Positions 24,132-35,330 are shown, counted from the first letter of the stretch. The stretch: 42,347 nt of DNA from Sandaracinaceae bacterium (GCA_012514415.1 JAAZAH010000248.1:1-42347); one strand, 5' to 3'. Translations and numbers: made by a program. The notes: generated from the sequence alone by a model not told the origin.

Positions 24132-27100
24132 TTAGCCCTTGAGTGAAGAGAGAAGATCGGCGGCTTGGCTATGATCCTTCTCCTCGCTGAGCGCGCGCTC
24201 GAGCATCGAGATCGCCCTTCGCGCATCGCCCTGCTTCGCCGCGATATCTCCGAGGTAGAAATAGATATCGCCCTTCGTGATGCCCGATTGATCGTCGAGG
24301 CGCTGAAGAAGGAGCGCCCGGAAGGTCTTCTGCGCTCGCTCGAGATCGCCCTGCTCGTAGCTCAGCTTCCCAAGATCTCGAAGCACGGCGATGTTTGTGA
24401 GATCGATACGGAAGGCCGACTCGTATTCTTCGAGCGCTTTGGCGATCTCGCCCATGCTCTGATACGCGCGTCCAAGCCGATGATGGAATGCCGCAAGCTC
24501 CTTGGTGCGCCGACCGCCGAAGCTCTCGATGATCTTTTCGAGGACGGGGATCGCATCGGTCTGTCGTCCTGCGTCGACATAGAGATCGCAGAGCGGAAGG
24601 AGGATCTCGCGATCGTCCGGTGCTAGGGCGGAAGCCTTCTCAAGGTATTCGGCCGCGCGCGCCGGATCGCTCAGGCGATGTTGATAGAGCTCAGCGAGGC
24701 TGCGTAGGTGCGCGATCTTCGCCGCATCATCGGCGGCCTCCTCGAACTCGAGCTCGAGCAGATCGCCAAGCGCTTCAAAGTTCCCCTTGCGCTCGTGGAA
24801 AGCTTTGAGCGCGGCTCGGCTCTCGACGTCCGAGGGATCGAGATCGAGGGCAAAGCGAAGGGCGCGCTCTTCGAGGGTGACGTCGGCGAGCTTCTCGCGC
24901 GCCATCTCGGCGAGCTCCCTCGCGCGCTGCAGCGCGTCGGAAGGCTCGCGGAGGGCAAGTGAGCGTTCAAGGATCGCTGCAGCCTGGATCTCATCGCCCG
25001 CCTCGCTATGGATGCGGAAGAGCGCATCCAAGGTCGCGAGATCCTCGGGCGCGAGCTCGAGGACGCGCTCGTAATAACCGATGGCTCCGTCGCGATCGCC
25101 GCGCTTTTCGAGGTGAAGATCGGCGAGCTGAAGGAGGATGGTGCGCTTTGTCTCGGGATCGTCTTCAGCGGAGAAGCGTCGCTCGGCGAGTTCGACCGCC
25201 TCATCGTAGCGCTCCTCGAGGACGTAGAGACGTTCGAGCTCGCTGAGGGCCTCGGCATTCGAAGCGTCGAGATCGAGGGTCTCTTGGAGCACGTCGATCG
25301 CCTCGGCACGTCGGCCGAACGCCGTCTCCTCAAGACGCGCCATCCGAACCCTCGCAGCGATGCGGTCCGCATCGGTCTCGGCGAGATCGAGGCGACGATC
25401 GATGAGCTCACGCAGATCATCCCAGCGTTCGGCCTTCTCGTAGAGCTCTTCGAGTGCTGAAATGGCGGCGAGATCGCCCGGCTCTTCGTCGAGGATGCCC
25501 ATGAAGGCCTCGATGGCTCGCTCGCTATCTTCGAGCCGGCCGCCGTAGAGCGCGCCGACGCGCCGGCGCAAGCTAAGACGCGTATCCGGATCGTCTTCGA
25601 CCTCGATCCGGCGCTCGTAAAGCTCGGCGAGTTCCGTCCACTCTTCGCGCGCTTCACGGAGGCGCGAGAGCTCTGCCAACGCTTCACGTTCGCTCGGATC
25701 GTTCTCGAGGAGGGCCTCAAGATGCACGATGGCCTCATCGACCTTCCCAAGCGACTCGGAAATGCGAGCCGCCTCGAGACGGAGCTCCCGAAGAAGATCA
25801 TCGCCGGGACCTCGCTCGGCCCATGCGCTCAAGGCGGCAACGAGCTTCTCCGGATCGCCCTCCTCCCTGAGGAGCGCGACGAGCTGTGAATTCGCCTCTT
25901 CGGATTCGGGATCTCCTTCGATGGCTGAGCGGAGCCGGCTCTCAGCTGCCTCTCGATCGCCCAGCTGATCGCGATACCACCCCGCGGCGCGCAGGTTGAG
26001 ATCGTGCCGGTTCATCGGATCAAGCCCAGCCTCTTGGGCGCGCTCGACGAGCCCACGGAGCTTCTCCGTGGCGCCCGCGAGAAGCGCGAGACGCTCGATC
26101 TCGTCGATCATCGAGATGTCGGTCGGCTCCAGCTCGAAGGCGCGGAGGCGCGCCGTAAGCGCGCGTGTCGGCTCGCGCAGTTCCTCTTCCCAGAGCGCCG
26201 CCGCTTCGAGATAGAGCGCAACCTTCTCTCCCGGGTTCATCGCGAGTTCGACGCGCCTCGTGTAGAGCTCGGCCGCGGCGCGAAGATCGCCCGACTCACG
26301 ATAGGCGCGGTCGAGGACTTCGATGCAGTCGTGGACAAGGCCCGGATCCTCGGCGATCTCGAAGAGCGCTTCGCGCGCGTCCATACGCGAGGGCTCGATC
26401 TCGAGCATCCGCGAGTACGCATCGAAGGCACCGTTCAGATCGGCGAACCGCTCTTTGCGAATGGCGCCGATGCGCGCAAGGAAGTCGAGCTGCGCCTCGG
26501 GTTCGAGCGCCGCTTCGAGCCGTTTTTCAAGCACCGGCGCGAGCTCGTCGTATTGCTCGCGCAGCGTATAGAGCCGATCGAGTTGCTCGAGGATCAACTC
26601 ATCGTCGGGGTTGGCTTCGGCCGCCCGGGCCATCGTTCGCGCGGCCCGCTCGAGATCTTCGAGCGCGCCCTCGGCGATCTCCGAGACGCGCTTGAAGAGC
26701 CGTGCGCGCATATCCGGATCGCCCACCGTTTGAGCCGAGTTCTCGAATAGATCGGCGAGCTCGGCGAATTTGCCGGTCTCGTCGCCGAGCCGGTCGAGCT
26801 CGTGGAAGATCGTCTCGTCCTCCGGCTCCTCGGCGAATGCACGCGCATAGGCGTCGAACGCCGCCGGGAGATCACCGCGGCAGGCGTCGTGAACTTCGGC
26901 AAGCGCGCGAAGCTTTTCTTTCTTCCCGAAAGGATCGACGCTTCCGGCAGCCGATAGCTCGAGGATCTCGGCAAGCTCATCAAAGCGCGACAGTTCGCGG
27001 AGGCGCGGCTCGAGAATCTCGGCGGCGCGCTCCCGGTATTGCTCGAGTCGAGCGATGCGCATAAGCGCCTCCAGCGCTTCGCTGCTTTCGGGATCGTGCA

Positions 27101-30100
27101 AGAAGACCTCCTCGTAGGTCGTGATGGCCTCTTCGACGTCGTCGAGATCGCGTTCGAGCACCTCGCCGGCGCGGAGGATGAGCGCAACCTTCGGCGCACC
27201 TTCAGCGAGATCCGCTTGCGTGCGCAGGATGTCGAGGAGGTTTCGGTGATCGCCCTTTCGCTCAAAGAGCCGCGCCAGACCGGAGAGCGCTTCACCGTGC
27301 GCGGGATCGATCAGGATCACATTCTCGAGTGCAGCGATCGCCCGGTCGGCATCGTCGAGCTGAACCTCATGGAGACTCGCGAGGCGAAGGCCGAGCGCGA
27401 TCCGCTCCGAATCCTCATCTTCGAGCCCGATGAGCCGCTCGACCACCTCGGCGAGCGCCGCATAATCGGCTTTCGCGAGATAGAGCCGGTCGAGCGCTTC
27501 GAGCGCGTTGCGGTCGCTCTCATCTTCATCCGCCGCGCGGCGATAAAGCTCGATCGCACGTTCGGGATCGACCACGAGCTCTTCGACGACACTCGCGGCG
27601 CGGCGGAGGAGCTCCGCTCGCTCGATCGGATCGACCGAGCGCTCAACCTTCTTCTCGATCACGGCGACCATCCCGAGCCAATCGCCGACCATCGTGTGAA
27701 GTTCTTCGAGCGCGTCGTGCGGCGCGGGATCGTCGGGTAGGAGCTCGGCAAGGCGCTCGTAGGTCGCGATCGCGGCGCGCGAATCACCAAGACGCTCATC
27801 CTGATAGCGCGCCACCTGTTCGAGGAGCTCTCCGGCGCGGACGGGATCGTCGCTCACCCCTTCGGCGGCGCGCTGATAGCCCGCAACCAGCTCCTCATAG
27901 CAGCCAAGCTCATCGGCAAGACGATCGGCCTCATAGCGCGCCTCATCCTCCATGGGATCGGCTTCGAAGGCGCGCAGGAACGCCTCGAAGGCGTGGTTCA
28001 AATCCCCGCCGTTTTCTTCATGAAGCCGCGCGATCTCGAGGAGGATATCCCGCCGATCCACCGGATCGTCGCTATGTTGAGCGCGCGCTTCGAGGATGGC
28101 GATCTGCTTCATCCACTGCCCCGAGTCGCGATAGAGCGGCTCGAGGATCTCGCTGATTCGAACCTGCGCCGATTCGATGACGATCCATTCCTCGAGCGTG
28201 GCGATGGCGCCCGAATGATCCGGATCGTCGCCAACGATCTCTTCGAGGAGATCGATCGCCTCGTCGGTTGAATCGAGCTCTTCGTGAAGGAGGCGAGCAA
28301 GGCGGTGTCGCGTCTCATTGCGCGCCGCATCCTCGAGTTCACCCTCTGCACGGAAGCGGAGGTGATCGGCGAGCTCCTCGTAGCGCTTGGTTTGACGAAG
28401 CAGCTTTTCAACGGCATCGAGCGCCGGGCGATAGCTGGGATCGCTCTCGAGCGCGCTTCGATAGAACGCGAGCGCCGCTTCAACATCCGCGCGCTTGACC
28501 TCTTCGATGATCGCAGCGCGGCGAAGGATCTCGACGCGCTCGTCCTCAGTCTCCGCGTTATCGGCGCCGGCGCGATAGAGCTCAACGAGTTCGGCCCAAT
28601 CCTCGAGCTCCTTGAGGGTGCGCTCGAGGGATTCGAAGACGTCGCGATTCGAGGGATCGAAATCGAGCGCGCGCTTGAGGAGCGGCGCCGCCTTCGCGGG
28701 GGCATTCACTCGATCGAGATAGTAGTGCCCTGCGAGACTTGAAAGCTCGGCTGTTTCGGGACCGTCGACGTCGATTTTTTCAAGCGCCTCGGCGAAGATA
28801 TCCGCGAGCCTCTCCCAACGATCCTGAACGCGGGCGAGTCGGGTGAGCGTCTCCCAAGTCTCCTGATCGTAGGGATCTTCATTGAAGAGCCGCGCATACG
28901 CCTCGAGCGCGCCATCGAGATCCTCGAGATAATCCTCGTGGAGCTGGCCCATGCGTTCGAAGATCTCTTTTCTCGCCTCAAGATCATCCTCGATGGAGAG
29001 GCAGGCATCGAGCGCCGCACTCACCTTCGCCCAATCCGAGCGCGAGAGATAGACGGGCTCGAGGAGACGAGCTGCGTCGCCTCGGAAGCGATCGCCTGCC
29101 ATCAGCTCTTCGAGATAGCTCACCGTCTCGTCGTGTTCCGCACCGCTGACGGTATTCTCTTTGAGGAGATCGAAGGCCGTGAAGGGATCGTCCCGTTTGT
29201 CAAGGAGAAGCCGAGCGAGCGCGAGACGAGCGGACGCGATCTCTCCAATGCCCTCGTCGATTTGACGCTCAAGGAGCTGAATCAGGTCGTCATAGCGCCG
29301 CGCACGTCGATAAAGGCGCGCGAGCGATTCGAAGGTGCTGACGTCCCGAGCACCCAGGTCGATGACCCGCTCGAGGCTGTCGATGGCCCCGCTGATGTCT
29401 TCGAGCTTTTCCTCAGCGATCGAAGCAAAGCGCAGGAGAACTTCGGCCTGCTCGGCGTCGCTCTCGGCGATCTCGGCTTTTCGCCGCAGGATATCGGCCA
29501 GCGCTTCGTGCTCCTCCATATCGACGAAGAGACGATCGAGTGCGTGGAGCGCGCCCCGATGCTCGGGCTGGTTCTCGAGCGCGCGCTCGTAATAGGTTCG
29601 CGCCGTCGCTTTGTCTCCGAGTCGATCGAGCGCGATCGTCGCGATCTCCATCAACACCTCGACGACAAGCTCGCCGTCCATGATGTCGGGCGCGGCTTGT
29701 TTGAGGATCTCGACGTGCGCTTCGGGCTCATCGGCGCGCTCGGCCACCCGGCGAAGCTCGGCTACGAGATCGCCCGCGTCATCCGATGAGGCACCGACAA
29801 GAAGCGCCCGTCCCATCAGCTCGAAGGCGCGCTTTGCGCCATCGTCCGCAAGATCGGCGATCTCCGACGCACGCCGGAGCGATTCGACGCGCTCGTAGGC
29901 ATCGTCACTTTCGCCGAGCACCTCGAGCGCGCGGATCAAGCCCTCATGATCGCCTCTCGCCTCGAAGACGGGGCGGAGCGCGCGAGCGGCGCTCACACGA
30001 TGTTCGAGATCGTCACCAAAAGCGATGGAAGAGAGCGATTCGAGCGCGCCCTGGTGTTCCGGGCGCTCGCTCAAGATGTCTTCAAGGATCTCGATGGCAC

Positions 30101-33100
30101 TTTCGATATCGCGCGTATGCTTCCTCTGGATTTCGGCGATCTGATAGCGGAGCTCGGCCCGCTCACTCGGCTCCTCCGTAAGCTCGCTCCGCGTCTCGAG
30201 GATCTCGCGGAGGTCTTCCCATTTCTCTCCCTTTTCGTAGAGCCTTGTGAGCGCGATGAGCGTGGACTCATCGGTCGAAAAGCGCGAAAGCACCTCGTTG
30301 TACGCCACGATGGCGTTTTCGGCATCGTTCAACTTGGTTTCGTAGATCTCACCAATGCGCCGACAGATCTCGAGCTGCTCATCCTCCTCATCGGCGACCG
30401 TTTCATGGTTCTGAAGCACGCCGATAAGTTCGAGCCACTCCCCATTTTGCTCATGAAGGCGCTCGAGCGCTCTGAGCGCGCCGCGATCGGCCGGATCGTG
30501 CTCGAGCCGCTCACGGTGTGTGGCGATGGCGCCTTCGAGATCGCCGAGTTGAAGCTCGTAAAGATCCGCGACGCGAATGAGAAGCGCATTTCGTGCTTCG
30601 TAATCGTCTTCGTAGCGCGCCTGGCGGCGAAGATCTTCAATGAGCGCCGGATAATCCTCGCTCGCAAGATGGATCCGCTCGAGCGCCTTGGAGACCGTCA
30701 TCACAGTCTCGGGGTTGTCGGGGTCGATGTCGAGGAGCCGGACGAAGACCTTCTTCGCACGCTCATCATCGCCGATTTCGTCTTGGAGGAGCGCGCCGAC
30801 GACGAGGAGGATCTCTGCCTCGACATAAGGCGTATTGGAGTTTTCTGCCGCACGGAGAAGCGAGGCTGCGGCGCCTTCGAGATCGCCCTTTCGACGTGCG
30901 ACGCGAAGAAGAGATTCGCGCGCGGGGAGATCGTCGGGATCGACTTCGACCGCGCTCGCGAGCGCCGAGAACGCGCGCTCGAGATCGTTGAGATTCCTCT
31001 CGGCGATCTCGGCGAGACGCACATAAAGGGAGAGACGATGCGCAGGATCGGCCGCCTCATCGAGCTGCACTTCGAGGATGCGGGTGAGCTCGGGCCAGGC
31101 GCCTTGGCTTTCGTAGAGGGGTTCAAGGATGGTGGCGATCCGCTGGCGCTCGCTCTTCGTGTCGAGGATGCGTTCGAGCGCCTCTTGAGCGGCGAGGTGC
31201 CTTGGGCTTCGCTCGAGAACCAGTTCGAAATGATCGACCGCGTGGTGCGGCTCATTCAGCCTCTTCTCGTAAAGCTCACCCACCTCGAGATGGAGCTCGA
31301 TGGCTTCTTGGCCTTCGGCAGTCTCGAGGTTCTCGAGAAGGATGGCGACCAGATCGGACCAGCGCTCGCGCTGCCGGTAAAGACGCTCGAGCGCGACCTG
31401 GCTCGGCGCGTGATCGGGAGCGAGTTCGAGCACTGCCTGATACGACTCGATCGCCATGTCGGGCTCTTCGAGAATCTCCTCGAAAAGAAAGCAGACCTGG
31501 CGGAGGAGCTCGAGTTTCCCGTCCGGATCGCTCGTCTCTGCGATGCGATTGCGATAGAGCGCCTGAAGGTCGTCCCAGCGCTCGCGCGTCGTATAGAGCT
31601 CCTTCAGCGACTCGAATGAGGTGTCGTCAAGTGGGTCGAGGGCCAGGCGCTTCTTATGGAAGGGCTCGGCCTTCTCGCTCTCGCCGAGGATCGTGTCGTA
31701 GATCTCGGCGGCGCGGCCGGAAAGCTCGCTGATGACGCTCGGATCGAGATCGTCCGAAGCCTCGAGCGCGGTGCTCAGGGCCTCAGCGAGCTCACGGTGA
31801 GCGTTCGCGGCTTCGGCGGCGCCTCCCAAGCGGTCCCAAAGCTCGGCATCGTCGGGGCGCTCGAGAAAGGCGGCTTCAAGCGCGCGATAGGCGCCCTTGG
31901 GATCGTTGAGTTCGGACGCCGCGAGTTCGGCGAGGCGAAGGCGGAGCTCCTGCTTCTCGAGTTCATCGTCCAATGCGTCGAGGCGCTTTTTGAGGATCTC
32001 CGCGAGGCGCGCGTAGTTCCCCTTGCGGGTATAAGCCGCTTCAAGATAGCGACCCGCCTCGATGGCCTGGGCGGGAATCTCCCGATCGATGCGCTCGAGC
32101 GCGGCGATTGCCATCGCACTCTGACGATCGAATTCGAGCGCGCGACCCAGCCTCTCCACGCCCTCCTCGGCCTGATTGAGTTCGAAGGCCTGAAGGCTAC
32201 CGAGACGGGTTTCGAGCTCGGCTCGCGCCGCGTCGTCGAGGTCAAGTCGATCGAGACGTCGCTCAAGGATGCTCGCCTGCTCTTGGTGGAGCCCGAGCGC
32301 GCCGGTCAGACGATCGAGGCCCTCGAGGGCTTCAGCATGAGCCGGTTCGATCTCGATCAGCTCACGATAGAACTTCGCCGCGCGTTCGTGATTTCCGCGA
32401 AGCTCCTCTTCGAGGCGAGCGAGACCAAGGAGCGTCTCCACCCGCGCCGCCTCGTCTTCGATGTGCTCGAGGCGGTGCTCGTAAAGTGACACGAGGTCGT
32501 CGATGCGGTTCAAGTCGCGATAGAGAGCGTCCAGCTTGCGGAGCGCCTCTCCGTCCTGAGGCTCGGCCTCGAGAATCGCGTTGAGCTGGTCAATTGCCTC
32601 TTCTGTATCGCTCAGCTGCTCGTTTGCGAAGGCCGCGATGCGGCGGCGAAGCTCGAGCGCTTCATCGTGAGGAGCGCCCGGAAGCCGGGCCTTGTAGAGC
32701 TCCACAACGCGTTCATAGTCACCGACGAGTCCCGCGAGCTTCTCGAGCGATGTGCGGACGTCCGCGTCACTCGGTTCGACTTCGAAGGCTCGGACGGCCC
32801 ATCCGAACGCGCCCTTCTCATCGCTCATCTTTTCAAGGCGAAGATCGCGGATGCGCTGAGCAAGTTCGAGCTTCTCTTCAGGCGCGGGCGCATCTTTTTG
32901 CGCCGGATCGGCGTTCGCGAGGATCTCGAGCATCTCGACGAGCCGGGGCCATTTCTCATCGTGCGTATAAATCGGCACGAGTGCCTTCGCGGCGCGGAGG
33001 TTGCCCGGATCAAGGTTCAGAACGCGCTCATAGCTACGGAAGCCACGCTGCGGCTCGCCGATTCGCTCAGCATAGACCGCGGCCGCGCGGAAGCTGAGTT

Positions 33101-35330
33101 CGATCTTCTCTTCGACGTCCTCGACCCGCTCGGCGCCCTTGCCGAGCACGTCAACGAGCCCCTCCCAATCTTCGGTCTCGGCGTAGAGCGCCTCGAGGGC
33201 ATCATAATCGCGCGCACGAAGGTAGCTCTCGCGAAGTGTGCGGAGCGCGCGGCCATTTTTCGGATCGATGGCGAGGAGACGCTTCCACGCCTCGGCAGCG
33301 GCCTGTGCGTCGTCGAGGCGATCTCCAAGGGTCTGCCCAAGCTTTTGAAGGAGTGCCGCTCGCTCTTGATCGCTCTCGGAACGCTCGATCTTCTTCTCAA
33401 GGGCTTCGACAAGGCTCGGCCAATCCTGAGCACGCTCGGCGAGCCGCTCAATTTGCTCGTAGGCTTCCGCTTCATCCCCCGAGAGCTCGGCGATCTTTTT
33501 CCATTCGCCGATCGCTTCGCCATACTCGTGAAGGCGTTCGCCGCGGATTTGCGCGAGTTCACGGCGGAGGTCGAGCGGATCGCCTTCGCCGAGCTCGAGC
33601 ATTCGCCCAAGCACTTCCGCCAGCTTCGCCCATGCGCGCTTCTTCGCGTAGATCTGCCGGAGCTGCTGGAGGGCCTCGAGGTGGTTGGGATCGAGTTCGA
33701 CGATGGCTTCAAGCGGTTTGGTCGCCTGGTTGAAGTTCGCAAAGCGCTCGATCCAGAGCGTCGCCGTCCGGAGATGAAGCGCGATCTGCGTATCGCGATC
33801 TTCTTCGATTTCGGCGCGCTTCGCGAGAAGCTGAAGAAGCTCATTCCACCGGCCGAGGCTCTCGTATGTGCTCGCAAGGTCCCTGAAGGCACGCTCGTTC
33901 TTCGGATCGAGGGCGAGGATCTGCTGCGAGGTCTGCACCACCATCGCATCGAGGCCGAGGCGATCGCGATAGAGCGTGACGAGCTCTTCGAGGATCTCGA
34001 GTTTGCGCTCGAGCGCATCGTCGCCGAGAGAGTCGAACTCGGCGCGAAGCACTTCAACGAGCGCGTTCCACTTATCTCCCTGCGCGAAGAGCTCGCGGAG
34101 CGCCTCTTGCGCGCGCGTGTTGCTTCGATCGAGCCGCTGAACGGATTTCCAAGCGTCGATCGCGCGCTCGACGATTCCCGATCGCTGGGCGGCCTCGGCA
34201 AGGCGGATGGAGAGCGCGAGCTTTTCTTCGGGATCCGTCACGACTCGCTGTGCATCGCTCAGAATGGAGACGAGCTTCCCCTCCGGATCGCCACCTTCGT
34301 AGTAGCTCTCGTAGAAGTTGAGCATCGCGCCATTGCGCGGATCGAGCTTACGGAGGCGGGCAAAATACGGCTCGGCGCTTTCTGCATCGCCCCGCATCCG
34401 GTAATGGACCATGCCGATCTGAAGCAGGATCCCCTGCTCATCCTCGAGGCGCTGCCGGCCTCTCAGCGCATCGTCATAGATCGCGACGACATGGTCCCAT
34501 TCCTCACGCTCGGTGAAGTATCCGACGAGGAATTCCATCGCCTCGGTATGGCCCGGCGTGAAATCGATCACTCGCTCATAGCAAGAGGCCGCACCCTCCT
34601 CATCCTCGAGGAAATGTCGCCGGAGACGTCCCGCGTGGAGATAGCATTGGAGCTTTTCGTCGCGATTTCTCCCCGCATCACCGGCGGCGAGGAGAAGACT
34701 CGCCAGCTCTTCATAACGCTCCTCGGCCCGAAGCATCACGCTATAGAGGCGCACAGGGCGCATCTGCCCCGGCTCCACGGAGACGGCGAGCCGGAAGAGT
34801 TCGTCGACCTTTTCGCGGCTTTCTTCGCCGCCGTACATATAGAGCGTCGCTGCGGCTCGGCTCAAAAACGAAGACTTCAGCGTAGGATCGCTCGCCGCCT
34901 CGGCCTCTTCAACGAAGCGCGCGGCGATGTCTTGGTAGCTGCTTTCGGCGTGCTCCATCTGCTCGAGTGCCTCTTCGGCCTGCTCGTCCTCGGGGTCGAT
35001 CTCAAGGACCTTTTGATAGGCCTCGAGTGCCCCCTCGGCGTCGAGGAGCTCTTCTCGCCGAATGCGTCCAAGCTCGCGATAGAGCGCGGCTTGAAAGGAA
35101 GGATCGTCCCCGACCATCCGCGCTTCGATGTCGATGAGCGCAGCTGCCGCAAAATATTCAGCGCGCCGCTCGTGACCGACGCGCGCACTCTCGAGGAGGC
35201 GGACAGGATCGTCGCCGAGGGCTTCTTGGTCGCCCGATTCAACGATCGCTTTGATCCCCGCGATCGACTCAACATCAAAAGGGTCTTTTTGGAGACGAGC
35301 GAGATAATTCGAAACCGAAAGTTTGGTCAT
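24132..35330 (-). CDS. Giant TPR-repeat protein (about 3,730 residues)
   Basis: One uninterrupted frame of 11.2 kb encodes an acidic protein made almost wholly of degenerate tetratricopeptide-like repeats. The repeat unit is about 72-76 residues, with a recurrent pattern like AIxxYExVLxLDPxxxxALxxLExLYxxxxxWxxLxxxL. Length divided by unit size gives about 50 units (not counted individually). The C-terminal 150 residues hold more classical TPRs (HHRLGRAYQSMGEIAKALEEYESA; FYLGDIAAKQGDARRAISMLERAL). There is no signal peptide and no membrane helix, so it is probably cytoplasmic, presumably a scaffold; the role is unknown. The ATG pair at 35333/35330 follows AGGGGA; the second ATG has the better spacing. 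The frame extends to a TTG at 35384. The b561-like gene ends 82 nt upstream on the same strand, so co-transcription is possible. Confidence 0.9.
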   Translation of the reverse strand: MTKLSVSNYLARLQKDPFDVESIAGIKAIVESGDQEALGDDPVRLLESARVGHERRAEYFAAAALIDIEARMVGDDPSFQAALYRELGRIRREELLDAEGALEAYQKVLEIDPEDEQAEEALEQMEHAESSYQDIAARFVEEAEAASDPTLKSSFLSRAAATLYMYGGEESREKVDELFRLAVSVEPGQMRPVRLYSVMLRAEERYEELASLLLAAGDAGRNRDEKLQCYLHAGRLRRHFLEDEEGAASCYERVIDFTPGHTEAMEFLVGYFTEREEWDHVVAIYDDALRGRQRLEDEQGILLQIGMVHYRMRGDAESAEPYFARLRKLDPRNGAMLNFYESYYEGGDPEGKLVSILSDAQRVVTDPEEKLALSIRLAEAAQRSGIVERAIDAWKSVQRLDRSNTRAQEALRELFAQGDKWNALVEVLRAEFDSLGDDALERKLEILEELVTLYRDRLGLDAMVVQTSQQILALDPKNERAFRDLASTYESLGRWNELLQLLAKRAEIEEDRDTQIALHLRTATLWIERFANFNQATKPLEAIVELDPNHLEALQQLRQIYAKKRAWAKLAEVLGRMLELGEGDPLDLRRELAQIRGERLHEYGEAIGEWKKIAELSGDEAEAYEQIERLAERAQDWPSLVEALEKKIERSESDQERAALLQKLGQTLGDRLDDAQAAAEAWKRLLAIDPKNGRALRTLRESYLRARDYDALEALYAETEDWEGLVDVLGKGAERVEDVEEKIELSFRAAAVYAERIGEPQRGFRSYERVLNLDPGNLRAAKALVPIYTHDEKWPRLVEMLEILANADPAQKDAPAPEEKLELAQRIRDLRLEKMSDEKGAFGWAVRAFEVEPSDADVRTSLEKLAGLVGDYERVVELYKARLPGAPHDEALELRRRIAAFANEQLSDTEEAIDQLNAILEAEPQDGEALRKLDALYRDLNRIDDLVSLYEHRLEHIEDEAARVETLLGLARLEEELRGNHERAAKFYRELIEIEPAHAEALEGLDRLTGALGLHQEQASILERRLDRLDLDDAARAELETRLGSLQAFELNQAEEGVERLGRALEFDRQSAMAIAALERIDREIPAQAIEAGRYLEAAYTRKGNYARLAEILKKRLDALDDELEKQELRLRLAELAASELNDPKGAYRALEAAFLERPDDAELWDRLGGAAEAANAHRELAEALSTALEASDDLDPSVISELSGRAAEIYDTILGESEKAEPFHKKRLALDPLDDTSFESLKELYTTRERWDDLQALYRNRIAETSDPDGKLELLRQVCFLFEEILEEPDMAIESYQAVLELAPDHAPSQVALERLYRQRERWSDLVAILLENLETAEGQEAIELHLEVGELYEKRLNEPHHAVDHFELVLERSPRHLAAQEALERILDTKSERQRIATILEPLYESQGAWPELTRILEVQLDEAADPAHRLSLYVRLAEIAERNLNDLERAFSALASAVEVDPDDLPARESLLRVARRKGDLEGAAASLLRAAENSNTPYVEAEILLVVGALLQDEIGDDERAKKVFVRLLDIDPDNPETVMTVSKALERIHLASEDYPALIEDLRRQARYEDDYEARNALLIRVADLYELQLGDLEGAIATHRERLEHDPADRGALRALERLHEQNGEWLELIGVLQNHETVADEEDEQLEICRRIGEIYETKLNDAENAIVAYNEVLSRFSTDESTLIALTRLYEKGEKWEDLREILETRSELTEEPSERAELRYQIAEIQRKHTRDIESAIEILEDILSERPEHQGALESLSSIAFGDDLEHRVSAARALRPVFEARGDHEGLIRALEVLGESDDAYERVESLRRASEIADLADDGAKRAFELMGRALLVGASSDDAGDLVAELRRVAERADEPEAHVEILKQAAPDIMDGELVVEVLMEIATIALDRLGDKATARTYYERALENQPEHRGALHALDRLFVDMEEHEALADILRRKAEIAESDAEQAEVLLRFASIAEEKLEDISGAIDSLERVIDLGARDVSTFESLARLYRRARRYDDLIQLLERQIDEGIGEIASARLALARLLLDKRDDPFTAFDLLKENTVSGAEHDETVSYLEELMAGDRFRGDAARLLEPVYLSRSDWAKVSAALDACLSIEDDLEARKEIFERMGQLHEDYLEDLDGALEAYARLFNEDPYDQETWETLTRLARVQDRWERLADIFAEALEKIDVDGPETAELSSLAGHYYLDRVNAPAKAAPLLKRALDFDPSNRDVFESLERTLKELEDWAELVELYRAGADNAETEDERVEILRRAAIIEEVKRADVEAALAFYRSALESDPSYRPALDAVEKLLRQTKRYEELADHLRFRAEGELEDAARNETRHRLARLLHEELDSTDEAIDLLEEIVGDDPDHSGAIATLEEWIVIESAQVRISEILEPLYRDSGQWMKQIAILEARAQHSDDPVDRRDILLEIARLHEENGGDLNHAFEAFLRAFEADPMEDEARYEADRLADELGCYEELVAGYQRAAEGVSDDPVRAGELLEQVARYQDERLGDSRAAIATYERLAELLPDDPAPHDALEELHTMVGDWLGMVAVIEKKVERSVDPIERAELLRRAASVVEELVVDPERAIELYRRAADEDESDRNALEALDRLYLAKADYAALAEVVERLIGLEDEDSERIALGLRLASLHEVQLDDADRAIAALENVILIDPAHGEALSGLARLFERKGDHRNLLDILRTQADLAEGAPKVALILRAGEVLERDLDDVEEAITTYEEVFLHDPESSEALEALMRIARLEQYRERAAEILEPRLRELSRFDELAEILELSAAGSVDPFGKKEKLRALAEVHDACRGDLPAAFDAYARAFAEEPEDETIFHELDRLGDETGKFAELADLFENSAQTVGDPDMRARLFKRVSEIAEGALEDLERAARTMARAAEANPDDELILEQLDRLYTLREQYDELAPVLEKRLEAALEPEAQLDFLARIGAIRKERFADLNGAFDAYSRMLEIEPSRMDAREALFEIAEDPGLVHDCIEVLDRAYRESGDLRAAAELYTRRVELAMNPGEKVALYLEAAALWEEELREPTRALTARLRAFELEPTDISMIDEIERLALLAGATEKLRGLVERAQEAGLDPMNRHDLNLRAAGWYRDQLGDREAAESRLRSAIEGDPESEEANSQLVALLREEGDPEKLVAALSAWAERGPGDDLLRELRLEAARISESLGKVDEAIVHLEALLENDPSEREALAELSRLREAREEWTELAELYERRIEVEDDPDTRLSLRRRVGALYGGRLEDSERAIEAFMGILDEEPGDLAAISALEELYEKAERWDDLRELIDRRLDLAETDADRIAARVRMARLEETAFGRRAEAIDVLQETLDLDASNAEALSELERLYVLEERYDEAVELAERRFSAEDDPETKRTILLQLADLHLEKRGDRDGAIGYYERVLELAPEDLATLDALFRIHSEAGDEIQAAAILERSLALREPSDALQRARELAEMAREKLADVTLEERALRFALDLDPSDVESRAALKAFHERKGNFEALGDLLELEFEEAADDAAKIAHLRSLAELYQHRLSDPARAAEYLEKASALAPDDREILLPLCDLYVDAGRQTDAIPVLEKIIESFGGRRTKELAAFHHRLGRAYQSMGEIAKALEEYESAFRIDLTNIAVLRDLGKLSYEQGDLERAQKTFRALLLQRLDDQSGITKGDIYFYLGDIAAKQGDARRAISMLERALSEEKDHSQAADLLSSLKG

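Noticed and set aside
29946..31619. 557-codon plus-strand frame inside the TPR gene
   Set aside because: Same mirror-image effect; the translation has no family features and the region is fully explained by TPR units on the minus strand.
24132..35330. The dense internal DNA similarity of the TPR gene as a CRISPR or satellite array
   Set aside because: The periodicity is at the protein level with diverged DNA and a continuous reading frame; there are no short identical repeats with unique spacers.
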